Below, one piece after another: positions 26,229-35,607 of a stretch of DNA of 64,000 nucleotides. Source of the stretch: VAZQ01 sp963725185. GTDB taxonomy: Bacteria > Pseudomonadota > Alphaproteobacteria > Rhizobiales > Xanthobacteraceae. The stretch spans positions 124,001-188,000 of the forward strand of contig CAVRXO010000009.1 of NCBI GenBank assembly GCA_963725185.1, written 5' to 3'. Below the pieces are notes generated by a model. That model was not told the DNA's origin. It ran no database searches and saw only the letters and a program-made list of their open reading frames with translations. The position numbers and the translations under genes are program-made. How positions within the stretch are numbered: the first letter of the stretch is position 1; the number at the start of each line of letters is the position of its first letter.

Positions 26229-29200
26229 ATGCGCCTCACCCATTTCTTCATCGATCGCCCGCGCTTTGCGACGGTGCTCAGCATCTTCGTCACGCTTGCT
26301 CGGTCTCGGCGCGCTCGCAGGCCTGCCGGTCGCCCAGTATCCCGAGATCGTCCCGCCGACGGTGCAGGTCACCACCTCCTATCCGGGCGCCTCTGCCGAC
26401 ACGGTGGCCCGCACCGTCGCGACGCCGCTCGAGCAGCAGATCAACGGCGTCGAGAACATGCTCTACCTGAGCAGCCAATCGACGGGCGACGGCAATCTCA
26501 CCATCACGGTGACGTTCCGCATCGGCACGGACCTGAACGTCGCGCAGATGCTGACCCAGAACCGCGTGCAGGACGCCTTGCCGCGCCTGCCCGAGGACGT
26601 GCAGCGCCTGGGCGTTCAAGTCCGCAAGGCGACGCCCAGTATCCTGCTCGCCGTCCATCTCTATTCGCCCGACAAGTCGCGCGACACGCTCTACCTGTCG
26701 AACTACGCGACCCTGCACATCAAGGACGCGCTCGCCCGCCTGCAAGGTGTCGGCGACGTGCAGTTCCAGGGCGCGCGCGAATATGCCATGCGCATCTGGC
26801 TCGATCCGGACAAGGCCGCGGCCCACGACATCAATGCCAGCGAGGTGCTCGCGGCTCTGCGCGCGCAGAACCTGCAGGTCTCGGCCGGCATCCTGAATCA
26901 GCCGCCGACCCCGGGCGACGAGGCCTACCAGATCAATGTCGAGACGCTCGGCCGGCTGACCACGCCCGACCAATTCGCCGACATCATCGTCAAGTCCGAC
27001 AGCCGGGGCCGCGTGACCCGTGTCCGCGACATCGGACGGGTGGAGGTCGGCGCCGCCGACTACGGCAGCACGACCTATATGGACCACAGCAATGCCTCGA
27101 CGCTGCTCGTCTATGCGGAGCCCGGCGCCAACTCGCTCGCGGTCGAGCATGAGGTCCTGGCGACGGTGCAGGAGCTGAAGAAGGATTTCCCGGCCGGGGT
27201 CGACTCCACCATCATCTACGACCCGACGATCTTCATCTCCAAGTCGATCAACGAAGTCATCCTCACGATCTTCGTTGCGATCCTGCTGGTCGTCGGCGTG
27301 GTGTTCGTGTTCCTGCAGAGCTGGCGCGCGACGATCATTCCGGTCATCGCGATCCCGGTCTCGCTGGTCGGGACCTTCACGATCCTTGCGGCCTTCGGCA
27401 TCTCGCTCAACAACCTGTCCCTGTTCGGCCTCGTGCTCGCGGTCGGCATCGTGGTCGACGATGCGATCGTCGTGGTCGAGAATGTCGAGCGCAACATGCG
27501 CGCCGGGATGTCGCCGCCGGAGGCCGCCCATCGCACGATGGACGAAGTCGGCGGGGCGCTGATCTCGATCGCGCTCACGCTCTGCGCCGTCTTCGTGCCG
27601 TCCGCCTTCCTGTCCGGCATCTCCGGCTTGTTCTTCCGCCAGTTCGCGGTGACGATCTCGGCTTCGACGGTCATCTCCTGCTTTGTCTCGCTGACGCTCA
27701 GCCCCGCGCTCTGCGCCGTGCTGTTCAAGCCGCACTACGTGCACGATGACGCCCACGCCGGTCCGGCGCGACGCCTTCTGCACGGCGCGTTCGATTGGTT
27801 CAATCGCGGCTTCGAGCGGCTCTCCTCCGGCTACGGCAGCCTGACCCGCCGCTTGGTGCGCGGCGTCGCCATCGTCCTCCTGGTCTATGTCGGGCTGATC
27901 GGGATCGCCGGCCTTGAGTTCGCGCATACTCCCACCGGCTTCATCCCGGAACAGGACCAGGGCTATCTCATCTCCGTCGTCCAGCTGCCGCCGGGTGCTA
28001 CCTTGGACCGGACCGAGACGGTCGTGCGGCGTGGGATCGACATCATCCTGGGGACGAAGGGCGTCGAGCATGTGGCGCCCTTCGCCGGCCTCGATGCCAC
28101 GACCTTCACGGACGCGTCGAACGCCGGAACGATCTTCTCCGGTTTGCCGTCGCTCTATAATCATGAGCTGCCGGGCGTGACCGCGAGCACGGTCCTGGCC
28201 GACCTCCGCAAGCGCCTGTCGGTCATCAAGGATGCCTTCGTCCTGACCATTCCGCCACCGCCGGTCCAGGGCCTCGGCAACGCCGGCGGCTTCAAGATGA
28301 TGCTGGAAGACCGCGTCGGGCTCGGCTCCGAAACGCTCGTCAAGGCCGCTCATGCGCTCGTCGCCGCGGCCAACAAGGACCCGGCCCTGGCCGGCGTGTT
28401 CACGCTGTTCAACACCGGCTCGCCGTCGGTTTACGCCGACATCGATCGCCTGAAGGCCGAAAAGGTGGGCCTCACGCCGACCGATATCTTCTCCACGCTC
28501 CAGGTTTACCTCGGCTCGCAATACGTCAACGACTTCAACTATCTCGGCCGGAGCTACGAGGTCGTCGTCCAAGGCGACGGGTCGTTCCGGCGCACGACGC
28601 AGGACATCTCTCGCCTCAAGGCCCGTAACACGGCCGGCGCTATGGTGCCGATCGGAACGGTGGCCCAGCTCAAGGACAACACGGTCCCCTACCGCGTGCC
28701 GCGCTACAACCTGTTCCCCGCGGCCGAGGTCCAGGGCGTGGCGGCGCCCGGTGTCGCCACCGGCACGGCGCTGCATCGTATGGAAGAACTGGCTCAGCAG
28801 GTCCTGCCGAAGGGCATCGCGTTCGAATGGACCGATCTCGCCTACCAGCAACAGCAGCGCGGGACCCCCACCTTGCTCGTCTTCGGCGCCGCCGCCCTCT
28901 TCGTCTTCCTTGTTCTGGTCGCCCAGTATGAGAGCTGGAAGCTGCCGCTGGCGATCGTCCTGATCGTGCCGATGTGCCTGCTGGCTTCCGTCACCGGCCT
29001 GCTCGCACGCGGGATGCCGATCGACATCCTGGCGCAGATCGGTTTCGTCGTGCTGGTCGGCCTGGCCGCCAAGAACGCCATCCTGATCGTCGAGTTCGCC
29101 CGGCAGAAAGAGGACGAGGGCGGCACCCCCACTGGCGAAGCTGCGGTGCACGCAGCCCGCACCCGCCTGCGCCCCATCCTGATGACGTCCTTCGCCTTCA

Positions 29201-29451
29201 TCCTGGGCGTGGCGCCGCTCGCGGTCGCGACCGGCGCCGGTGCCGAGATGCGGCAGTCGCTCGGCACGGCCGTGCTGTTCGGCATGATCGGAGTGACCTG
29301 CTTCGGCCTCCTCTTCACGCCTGCCTTCTTCACCTTCATCCGCAAGCTCGGCAGCAAGGGGCCAGCGCCGGCGAAGGATCTGTCGCGCGTCGCGGACACG
29401 TGTAGGGCGCAATCGCTTTATTGCGCCGATCCGTCGAATCAACAACTTTGA
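26229..29451 (+). CDS. RND efflux transporter, HAE1/AcrB family (single-base frameshift near the 5' end)
   Basis: The protein starts MRLTHFFIDRPRFATVLSIFVTL, then the frame shifts at CTTGCT (26295-26300): removing one T restores the expected LGLGALAGLPVAQYPEIVPP. The rest is intact, with GVENMLYLSSQSTGDG, LSLFGLVLAVGIVVDDAIVVVENVERN and LVGLAAKNAILIVEFARQ. The corrected length is about 1073 residues, normal for AcrB-like permeases. As written, the long frame starting upstream at 26140 would lack the first transmembrane start, so the pump is either broken or miscalled. The last 16 or so codons (CRAQSLYCADPSNQQL) come from a palindromic repeat that runs over the original gene end. Confidence 0.85.
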
Positions 29452-29505
29452 ATGTCAAGGAAGGCGGAGGGCGCAGAGCGGCGCAATAAAGCGATTGCGC
29501 CCTAC
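29402..29505. repeat. Palindromic repeat element with 27-bp inverted ends, copy 1
   Basis: Arms 29402-29428 and 29479-29505 are perfect 27-bp inverted repeats beginning GTAGGGCGCAATCGCTTTAT; the interior is 50 bp. A second copy with the same arms is at 50755-50852, with a different interior. It lies between convergent genes (RND pump and LysR) and overlaps the RND stop codon, so it may also act as a bidirectional terminator. A MITE or REP-like origin is inferred. Confidence 0.9.
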
Positions 29506-29529
29506 GATGCAAGGCCATGTCCGCGTCCT

Positions 29530-30468
29530 TCAACGCGCAGCTCGCTTGCTCCCATCGGCGTGGTCGTCGAGCTTTTTCGATGCGTCGGCGATCAGTTCGT
29601 CCACTCTTGAAAGGAATAGCTTCAGGGTGGGTGATGTGTTTGCCTTGTTGTAGCCGATGACAAGATCGATCGTTGGCGCTTCGCCCTCCAGCGGACGGCT
29701 GACCACGGACCACGGCAGCAGATTCTTCGCGTAGGCGGGCATGAGCGCCAAGCCGCGGGTCGATGCAACCAGGGACATGGCCATCGCCATGTTGTCCACC
29801 CCATGATCGAGCTTGATGTCGAGCCCGCAGCGGCGCAGATATTCATCGGTCACGGCGCGCAGCACTCCGGCTTTGTTTGAACCGCCGATGAAGACCTCGC
29901 CGACGAATTCCCGCGGGTGAATCGCTTCGCGGCTGGTGAGGCGATGGTCGCTCGGCATCAGGACGATCAGCGGTTCGTGGTCCACCACTTCGTAGCATAG
30001 GTCGAAGTTCGGCTCGGCGCGCAGGAAGGCGACGTCGAGCCGGCCGCGGATGAGCGCCTCGGCGAGGTCCGGCGAATAGTCGCTCGAGATCGTGATCTGG
30101 ATGTTCTTGAGCTCATCGCGCAGCACATGCATGGCCCGCGGCAGCCAATTCATCTCGTGGCCGGTTTGGAAGCCGATGGCGAAGGTTCTTCTTGCAGGCT
30201 GGGCGGCCCTGCGCGCCGCTTCCACCGCGGCATCGACCTGCGCCAGCGCCAGCCGGGCGTGGTCGAGGAAGACGCGGCCGGCGGCCGTGAGCTCGATGCC
30301 GCGCGCGCTTCGGACCATGAGCTGAGCGCCGACCGCGTATTCGAGATCCCGCATCTGCCGGCTCAAGGACGGCTGCGCCGTATGTAACCGCCGTTCGGCC
30401 GCAACCGTCAGGCTGCCCTCCTCGGCGACGGCGACGAAATATCGAAGATGTCTCAGCTCCATGAGCAT
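29530..30468 (-). CDS. LysR family transcriptional regulator
   Basis: 312 residues. N-terminal winged helix MELRHLRYFVAVAEEGSLTVAAERRLHTAQPSLSRQMRDLEYAVGAQLMVR, then the periplasmic-binding-like effector domain (about residues 92-300). The region FLRAEPNFDLCYEVVDHEPLIVLMPSDHRL is typical of LysR proteins of the BenM/CatR branch that sense aromatic acids. GAGG precedes ATG 30468 by 6 bases; the ATG at 30462 is the alternative. It is divergent from the SDR at 30616, with an ACCTAGGT palindrome in the 147-bp gap (about 30526-30533) as a possible binding site. Confidence 0.9.
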   Translation of the reverse strand: MLMELRHLRYFVAVAEEGSLTVAAERRLHTAQPSLSRQMRDLEYAVGAQLMVRSARGIELTAAGRVFLDHARLALAQVDAAVEAARRAAQPARRTFAIGFQTGHEMNWLPRAMHVLRDELKNIQITISSDYSPDLAEALIRGRLDVAFLRAEPNFDLCYEVVDHEPLIVLMPSDHRLTSREAIHPREFVGEVFIGGSNKAGVLRAVTDEYLRRCGLDIKLDHGVDNMAMAMSLVASTRGLALMPAYAKNLLPWSVVSRPLEGEAPTIDLVIGYNKANTSPTLKLFLSRVDELIADASKKLDDHADGSKRAAR

Positions 30469-30615
30469 CCAATGCCTCGGAGGTATGGCGACCAGCCTAC
30501 AAAGTCTTTTTCCGCGGCGCCAGCAGAACCTAGGTATCAGCCTGCAGAGACGATCCGTGACGTACCCAACCGGGCTTCCGCCGAGCGCGGAGGCCATATC
30601 CTGAAGGACTGATCC

Positions 30616-31359
30616 ATGAGCAACCCCGTTGTCTTGATCACAGGTGCGCTGACCGGCATCGGCCGCGCCGCCGCGGTCGCTTTCGCCAAGAAGGGTGCGA
30701 AGGTGGTCGTTGCCGGGCGGCGGGATGAGGCCGGCAAGACGCTCGCCAAGGAGCTGCGCTCTTTCGGTTCGGAGGCCGAGTTCATCAACGCCGACGTCCG
30801 CAAGGAGGATGACGTCCGCGCTCTGGTCGACAAGACCGTCGCGCGGTTTGGCCGTCTCGATGTTGCGGTGAACAATGCCGGCACCGAAGGCCAGGTCGGC
30901 CCGATCACGGAGCAGACCGCGGAAAGCTATGCCGCGACGTTCGACACCAATGTTCTCGGCGTGATCCTGAGCATGAAGCACGAAGTGCGCGTCATGCAAG
31001 GGCAGGGGAGCGGCAGCATCATCAACATCTCGTCGACCTACGGACACGAGGGCGCGGCCGGAGCCTCCGTCTATGTCGGCAGCAAGCACGCCGTCGAAGG
31101 CATCACCAAATCGGTGGCGCTCGAGATCGCCAAATCGGGAATCCGTGTGAACGTCGTGGCGCCCGGCCCTACGGACACGGGCATGCTGACGCGTTTTACC
31201 GGCACGCCGGAGAACAAGGCGGCTCTGGTGACGACGGTTCCGCTGGGTCGCCTCGGCCTCTCCGAGGAGCTCGCCAACGCGATCGTCTTCATCGCGTCGG
31301 ACGACGCTTCGTTCATCACCGGCCATGTCCTCAATGTCGATGGCGGCAAGACCAACTGA
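30616..31359 (+). CDS. SDR family oxidoreductase (paralog of 2927-3673)
   Basis: 247 residues. MSNPVVLITGALTGIG at the N-terminus, NNAGTEG, NISSTYGHEGAAGASVYVGSKHAVEG (Ser, Tyr, Lys) and VDGGKTN at the end. Shares near-identical blocks with the SDR at 2927, such as VVLITGALTGIGRA and FDTNVLGV, so the two are paralogs. AAGGA lies 8 bases before the ATG. Divergent from the LysR gene, which probably regulates it. A strong hairpin follows directly after the stop codon. Confidence 0.92.
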   Translation: MSNPVVLITGALTGIGRAAAVAFAKKGAKVVVAGRRDEAGKTLAKELRSFGSEAEFINADVRKEDDVRALVDKTVARFGRLDVAVNNAGTEGQVGPITEQTAESYAATFDTNVLGVILSMKHEVRVMQGQGSGSIINISSTYGHEGAAGASVYVGSKHAVEGITKSVALEIAKSGIRVNVVAPGPTDTGMLTRFTGTPENKAALVTTVPLGRLGLSEELANAIVFIASDDASFITGHVLNVDGGKTN

Positions 31360-31362
31360 TCT

Positions 31363-31395
31363 GTTCGGGCGCGGAGGTTTGCTCCGCGCCCGAAC
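31363..31395 (+). terminator. Strong hairpin after the SDR gene
   Basis: Perfect 14-bp inverted repeat GTTCGGGCGCGGAG / CTCCGCGCCCGAAC with loop GTTTG, four bases after the SDR stop. There is no T-run, so it may be a Rho-independent-like stem or an mRNA 3' stabiliser. Confidence 0.5.
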
Positions 31396-31449
31396 CCCAA
31401 CTGCGCGCCAGCGCCAGCCGTCACAAACAATCAGAACGGAAGCCAGACC

Positions 31450-32196
31450 ATGACCACTCTCTCAGGCAAGACCGCCCTCGTCACCGGCGCCTCTCGCGGC
31501 ATCGGCCGTGCCAGCGCGCTTGCCCTCGCCAGGGCCGGCGCTCAGGTGCTCGTTCACTACGGCCGCGGCGCGGTGGAAGCCGAAGGTGTCGTCAACGAGA
31601 TCCGCAAGGCCGGCGGTCGCGCCGATGCGATCGCCGCCGATCTCGCCGCCCGCGACGGCGCGCACAAGCTCGCCAAGCAGGTCCGCGGTATCGTCGGCGA
31701 TCGGCTGGATATCCTCGTTGCGAACGCGGGCGTGTCCAAGGCTGCGACGATCGAGGACACCACGATCGAGGATTTCGATAATCTCTTCGCCGTCAACGTT
31801 CGGGCACCCTTCTTCCTTGTGCAGCAATTGCTGCCGATCCTGGGCAGCGGCAGCAGCATCGTTCTCCTCTCATCGCTCGCCGCGCACGCCTCCGTCGGAA
31901 CACTCTCGGCCTACGCTGCCACGAAGGGCGCTGTCGACACCCTGGTGAAGCACTTTGCCTCGGCGCTCGGCCCGCGCAACGTCCGCGTCAACGCGGTGGC
32001 GCCCGGCGCCGTCGCAACCGACATGTCAAGTTTCACCAAGACGGAAGCGGGACGCGACTTCACGCTTGGCATCCAGGCGTTCCAGCGCCTCGCTCAGCCG
32101 GACGACATTGGCGGTGTGATCGCTTTCCTCGCCTCCGACGATGCGCGCTGGATCACCGGCGACACCATCCGGGTCGATGGCGGCTCGAAGCTATGA
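31450..32196 (+). CDS. SDR family oxidoreductase (3-oxoacyl-ACP reductase-like)
   Basis: 248 residues. TGASRGIG cofactor motif, VANAGVSKA, LLSSLAAHASVGTLSAYAATKGAVDTLVK active site, and the C-terminal IRVDGGSKL. The closest family look is FabG-like reductases, which reduce 3-oxoacyl thioesters with NADPH, but FabG-like SDRs outside the fab operon usually have other substrates. It starts 90 bp after the previous SDR stop, behind the hairpin. Downstream lies the original 5' end of dusA, at the border of the genomic island. Confidence 0.9.
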   Translation: MTTLSGKTALVTGASRGIGRASALALARAGAQVLVHYGRGAVEAEGVVNEIRKAGGRADAIAADLAARDGAHKLAKQVRGIVGDRLDILVANAGVSKAATIEDTTIEDFDNLFAVNVRAPFFLVQQLLPILGSGSSIVLLSSLAAHASVGTLSAYAATKGAVDTLVKHFASALGPRNVRVNAVAPGAVATDMSSFTKTEAGRDFTLGIQAFQRLAQPDDIGGVIAFLASDDARWITGDTIRVDGGSKL

Positions 32197-32515
32197 AGCC
32201 GCTCAGCGGGCGCGAGAGCAGATCGGTGTCCAGTTCGATGGTCCGTAGCGGCGAGTCGTCAATTCGCCAGGGGATGACCGGCGCTTCCCGACCGTTCCGG
32301 TATTATAACACCTCCATTTGGCCGGAACGAATTGAATTCATCAATGAGGACAATGACCGCAAACAGCACCCGCAGCTATAAGCTCGCGGCGGCGGCGTAG
32401 AGCGGCTCATGAGCTCCGTGCGAAATGACGCGTCGAACGGGGGCGAAAATCATCCCGGCATGGCGTACAAAACCGTCCACCACACCGCTGGACGACGCGG
32501 GAGCGCAGCAACACA

Positions 32516-32587
32516 GTGAAGCCACAGCCACCCTCCCGCTTCTCCATCGCCCCGATGATGGAATGGACCAACCCTGTGGAAAAGTGA
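32516..32587 (+). pseudogene. Displaced original 5' end of dusA
   Basis: GTG at 32516 opens a 23-codon frame VKPQPPSRFSIAPMMEWTNP ending VEK-stop. FSIAPMMEWT is the N-terminal FMN-binding start of DusA; the frame then leaves dusA. This is the native dusA start cut off by island insertion; the functional gene (47770) now uses an island-supplied start. Confidence 0.85.
32537..32573 (+). repeat. Island left attachment-site repeat (dusA type)
   Basis: 37-bp direct repeat of 47782-47818 with two mismatches; the central 27 bp (32543-32569) are identical. It lies in the dusA N-terminal codons (RFSIAPMMEWT), the known target of dusA-associated integrases. Confidence 0.88.
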
Positions 32588-32954
32588 ACTGGCGTAGCGG
32601 TCATCCGAATCCTCGTGCAGTACCAATTGCAGTACCTATACTTAGTTTTGAGGCGTATGCAGGCGAGCGATTGCGTGATTTGGTGGGCATTCGGTCACTG
32701 CGTCGTAAAAGCGCGTGCTACGCTAAAATACGCTGCCTGCGCGTTCACACGCGGGCGGGGCCGAGACAGATGTCGGCGTTTTTCGATGAGGTTTTGGCCG
32801 AGCTTTAGAAGGGTTTTGCCAAGGCGTTTAACATCAGCGAAGCTGAACTTACCATTGCAGCAAAGACGTTTGCCGAATTCTCCGGCGAATCTTATCCGCC
32901 CGGCGTGTGAGCATGGGCGGTCACGTGGAACGCAATCTCTATAGGCGTGAGCAT
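32588..32954. other. Gene-poor, AT-richer left end of the island with relic coding
   Basis: The 8-mer GCAGTACC occurs at 32617-32624 and 32629-32636 and recurs near the right end of the island. Around 32770-32910 a plus-strand frame reads MSAFFDEVLAEL, stop, then KGFAKAFNISEAELTIAAKT and a stop, which looks like the tail of a decayed gene. No intact gene is seen. Confidence 0.45.
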
Positions 32955-33488
32955 CTATAAAGCATCGGACAGCCAATCGATATCGATTGTTCCGCCAAGA
33001 ACATCAATCGCTCTTGCAAGGTGACTCCAGTCCACTCGCCGCGTCGTCTGCTGAAAGTAGCGGCCCGTTTTTGCAAGTTTGTCGAGCTTTCGCCAAGTCC
33101 ATCCTCGGACTGCTGCCTGCTTACGGACGATATCGATTGGTGGAATGCCGAGTGCATAAGGTTCTCTTTTTCCACGGATGAGACGAATATGCCTAGTCTT
33201 GCTGGTGATCTGATGCGACCTGAAACCTGGGAATGCTGCGGCAACCTCTGTGCGCGTGGCACCGCGCAGATACAATGCCCGGAGTTTTGTCACTTCAGAA
33301 TTCGTCCAGATATGACGCCGGGTCACGACGCCGAGCGTTCTGGCGCTAGCTCTGATCGCATAGTATGAGCGCGATCGAAGGCGGCGCTGCATCTCAGCGT
33401 AGTTTGGATATAATGTTCCAATAATTCGATCGTCACGTGGTGACCACCTCGTGCCGCTGCTTGCTTGTTTGCGGAGGTATCTATTCAT
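32955..33488 (-). CDS. SANT/Myb-like DNA-binding protein (second of a coupled pair)
   Basis: 177 residues. Two tryptophan-led helical repeats are visible: TRWSPRDDRIIGTLYPNYAEMQRRLRSRSYYAIRASARTLGV and IWTNSEVTKLRALYLRGATRTEVAAAFPGFRSHQITSKTRHIRLIR. This Trp-x(n)-basic-helix spacing is that of SANT/Myb/GcrA-like homeodomains. The C-terminus (TWRKLDKLAKTGRYFQQTTRRVDWSHLARAIDVLGG) matches the C-terminus of the upstream gene, so both descend from one duplication. Its ATG overlaps the upstream stop by ATGA, indicating coupled translation. It could regulate island genes or be a DNA-sensing part of the defence locus; function unknown. Confidence 0.7.
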   Translation of the reverse strand: MNRYLRKQASSGTRWSPRDDRIIGTLYPNYAEMQRRLRSRSYYAIRASARTLGVVTRRHIWTNSEVTKLRALYLRGATRTEVAAAFPGFRSHQITSKTRHIRLIRGKREPYALGIPPIDIVRKQAAVRGWTWRKLDKLAKTGRYFQQTTRRVDWSHLARAIDVLGGTIDIDWLSDAL

Positions 33489-34104
33489 TCAGAGTCGCAG
33501 ACCACCGACAGCTGTCCCTTAAGCAACGCAACGGCTTTGCTGATTTTTCTCCAGTCGTTTTGGGTGGGCTGCCGAAGAAAGTAATTGCCTGTAGCGGAGA
33601 GGCAGGCCAGATCGCGCCTGGTGAGTTGGATGCGAAGGCTCGATCCCTGATTTCATCATATGCCTTGAAGTTATAGATCTTGGGCGATGTCCTCGGACGA
33701 TGCCAACCACTATAACTGGCTCTGGCCCAAATCTGCTTCTTTGTCTTGCCGGGAAGCAGGACCAGGATTTCATATATCGGTCGCCCTTGGCGGTACGGCG
33801 CTTTCATGCGCTTCAGGTCGCTTTCCGACCAGACTTGTCGCGATCGCGTTATTCGCAATCGAAAAGCTTTGATTTTGATGGCACTGAGGCTGCGGCAGGG
33901 TAGGGCAGCACAGGCTTTGCGATAGTCAGGGTAAAAGCTGTGCAGACGTTTGATCTCGGCTTCTGTCCACAGTTTCTGCCCAGCGAGCGTTCTTCCGGAT
34001 TTTGTCATCCGTCGGCGCCGACGCTCGGCAGAGCGGGCACCGGCAGCGAGCCAACTCAAGCGGGAATGCCCATGGCGGTATGTTTGCGCGAGACCGGTCG
34101 GCAT
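33485..34104 (-). CDS. SANT/Myb-like DNA-binding protein (first of a coupled pair, frameshifted)
   Basis: Begins MPTGLAQTYRHGHSRL and carries LWTEAEIKRLHSFYPDYRKACAALPCRSLSAIKIKAFRLRI and VWSESDLKRMKAPYRQGRPIYEILVLLPGKTKKQIWARA, two repeats like those of the next gene. Near 33620 one base is missing: as written the frame goes on to a stop at 33481, but the other frame gives RRDLACLSATGNYFLRQPTQ and NDWRKISKAVALLKG, homologous to the partner's C-terminus, and stops at 33485, forming an ATGA overlap with the partner start. AAAGGA lies upstream of ATG 34104. Same class of protein as the partner; role unknown. Confidence 0.65.
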
Positions 34105-34389
34105 GCCTCGTCCTTTACAACAAAGCTACAACCTATCCAGGATCGATTTCGCTACGATGACATTCGCACAATCATTGTGGATATGAATTCAAAGTTGGCC
34201 GTGCAAAATGGTAATCTCCATGGGGAGATCGCGTATTGAATTAACTAGAGAAATAATTGCGCGTTGGTGGATTCTGGACAGGTAGCGGCGGCAATCCTGA
34301 ACCTGTCCGACGCTGAACCGACGAGATTTGCTCCACGGTCAACGTACTCGCGGTCGATCGTCCGGAGAGGAGCGCGTTCTCGGATTTAG
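34105..34389. other. Spacer between the SANT pair and jetD
   Basis: AT-richer, no gene seen. It must hold the promoter of the SANT pair, because the jet genes upstream end at 34390 and read in the same direction; read-through from jetD is also possible. Confidence 0.35.
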
Positions 34390-35607
34390 TCAGGTGTTTA
34401 GCAACTCTTTGCCCAGAAGGTCGATGATCCGCTCGGCGATGGCCTCTTCCTCGATCTTGATTCCGGTCTCTATCATAGCCGTGGTGAGATCTGCATCCCA
34501 TGAAGCGATGATGGGCCGCCCGCTCAGCGGTATCGCGAGCTGAGGAGCGCTTTTTGCGGCGGCGACGTAGTCTGCCACTGAGAAATGCCACGGTACGGCG
34601 CCGTATTTCGAAATCACGTAGTTGGCGATCGTAATTCCTGGCCAATCGTAGTCGCCATGATATCGCAGGTCTGCCCCCAATTCCTTGAGCTGTTTGAGAA
34701 TGGTCCGCTGAGCCGCGCCGAGATGACCGTCGACGCAAACGACCGGAGGGCAGGCGGTTCCGAGTTGGTCGGCGAGGATTGCGACGAGATTCGGATTCTC
34801 GCACACCAAAATGGATCTGCTCGCCACCGTCCATTCCGGCGACTGCCGCGCGAGAAGCCGCAGTGATGCGTATTGTGGTTCTCCGGGTGGGACTGGCAAT
34901 CCGCTGCACGGCACATTCAAGAACAGGGCAGGCCTGGCGAGTTCGTTCACCAGGATGCCGACCGCAGCCCATGTATCGCGGTCATCGCCTGTGTCGGTCG
35001 ATGAGCGGCTTCGAAGGACGGCGAGCGTGAGAGTGGCGACAGGGCGCGCGCTGTCGAGTCCGTGAGCGTCTCCGAGATGCTCCGCCGCGATTTGGGCGCG
35101 CGGTACTCCCGCAGCTGGAAGCCGTCTGAGGATGTCTTCGGTTTGTCTGCAGATAAGGGACGCGGAATCCGGTTGATTGCCTGATAAGCGCTTCAGAACG
35201 CCAAAGTTGAGCGGCGAGGCCAAATAGGAGATCAGATCGGCGTGCGCGCAGCCGGCCAGAACGGCCGCCCAACTGTCGCGAATCCTGTTCAATTCGCTTT
35301 CGCGGTGGATGATCGGACCGTCAAGAAGTTCGAGCGCAGTTCGAAGGGATGGTGCGATACCGGCATCGGAGAGCGCTCGGTCGACTGCGCTGACGTCGAT
35401 GGAGATTGAGGCCGCCACGCCGCCTTTGCGGCCGACCAGCGACGCGAGTGCAGCGCGTTCCGTTTCGTTCAGCTTGCCCACCTGGATCGATGGGAGCTTG
35501 CCATCGGCCGGTCCGAGCTCGTAGCGCCTGCGCAACCGCGCGCGCAGATCGGAAAGCTCGGCACCGCCCAGGAGCCGGAGCAGGCGTTCGTCTATAGTTG
35601 ATGTCAT
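34390..35607 (-). CDS. jetD: Wadjet type II nuclease subunit JetD (TIGR02679-like, TOPRIM)
   Basis: 405 residues. The C-terminal half has the TOPRIM layout: Glu in RSILVCENPNLVAILADQL (near residue 269), then PPVVCVDGHLGAAQRTILKQL and DLRYHGDYDWPGITIANYV (acidic pair near 319), the metal-binding residues of topoisomerase-primase nucleases. In Wadjet systems JetD cuts closed-circular plasmid DNA after loop extrusion by the JetABC motor. The N-terminal half is the TIGR02679-type arm. The ATG overlaps the jetC stop by ATGA. Gene order jetA-jetB-jetC-jetD and the TIGR02677-02680-like proteins define the type II Wadjet variant. Confidence 0.88.
   Translation of the reverse strand: MTSTIDERLLRLLGGAELSDLRARLRRRYELGPADGKLPSIQVGKLNETERAALASLVGRKGGVAASISIDVSAVDRALSDAGIAPSLRTALELLDGPIIHRESELNRIRDSWAAVLAGCAHADLISYLASPLNFGVLKRLSGNQPDSASLICRQTEDILRRLPAAGVPRAQIAAEHLGDAHGLDSARPVATLTLAVLRSRSSTDTGDDRDTWAAVGILVNELARPALFLNVPCSGLPVPPGEPQYASLRLLARQSPEWTVASRSILVCENPNLVAILADQLGTACPPVVCVDGHLGAAQRTILKQLKELGADLRYHGDYDWPGITIANYVISKYGAVPWHFSVADYVAAAKSAPQLAIPLSGRPIIASWDADLTTAMIETGIKIEEEAIAERIIDLLGKELLNT

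Noticed and set aside
26290..29445. Very long open frame antisense to the RND permease (about 1050 codons, minus strand)
   Set aside because: A GC-rich mirror of the real gene: Arg/Asp/His-rich, no domain, no ribosome binding site.
32193..32381. 62-codon frame overlapping the SDR stop
   Set aside because: Overlaps the SDR end, no ribosome binding site, low-complexity sequence.
32588..32954. Possible integrase relic near the left att site
   Set aside because: The broken frame there (FAKAFNISEAELTIAAKT) shows no tyrosine- or serine-recombinase motif.
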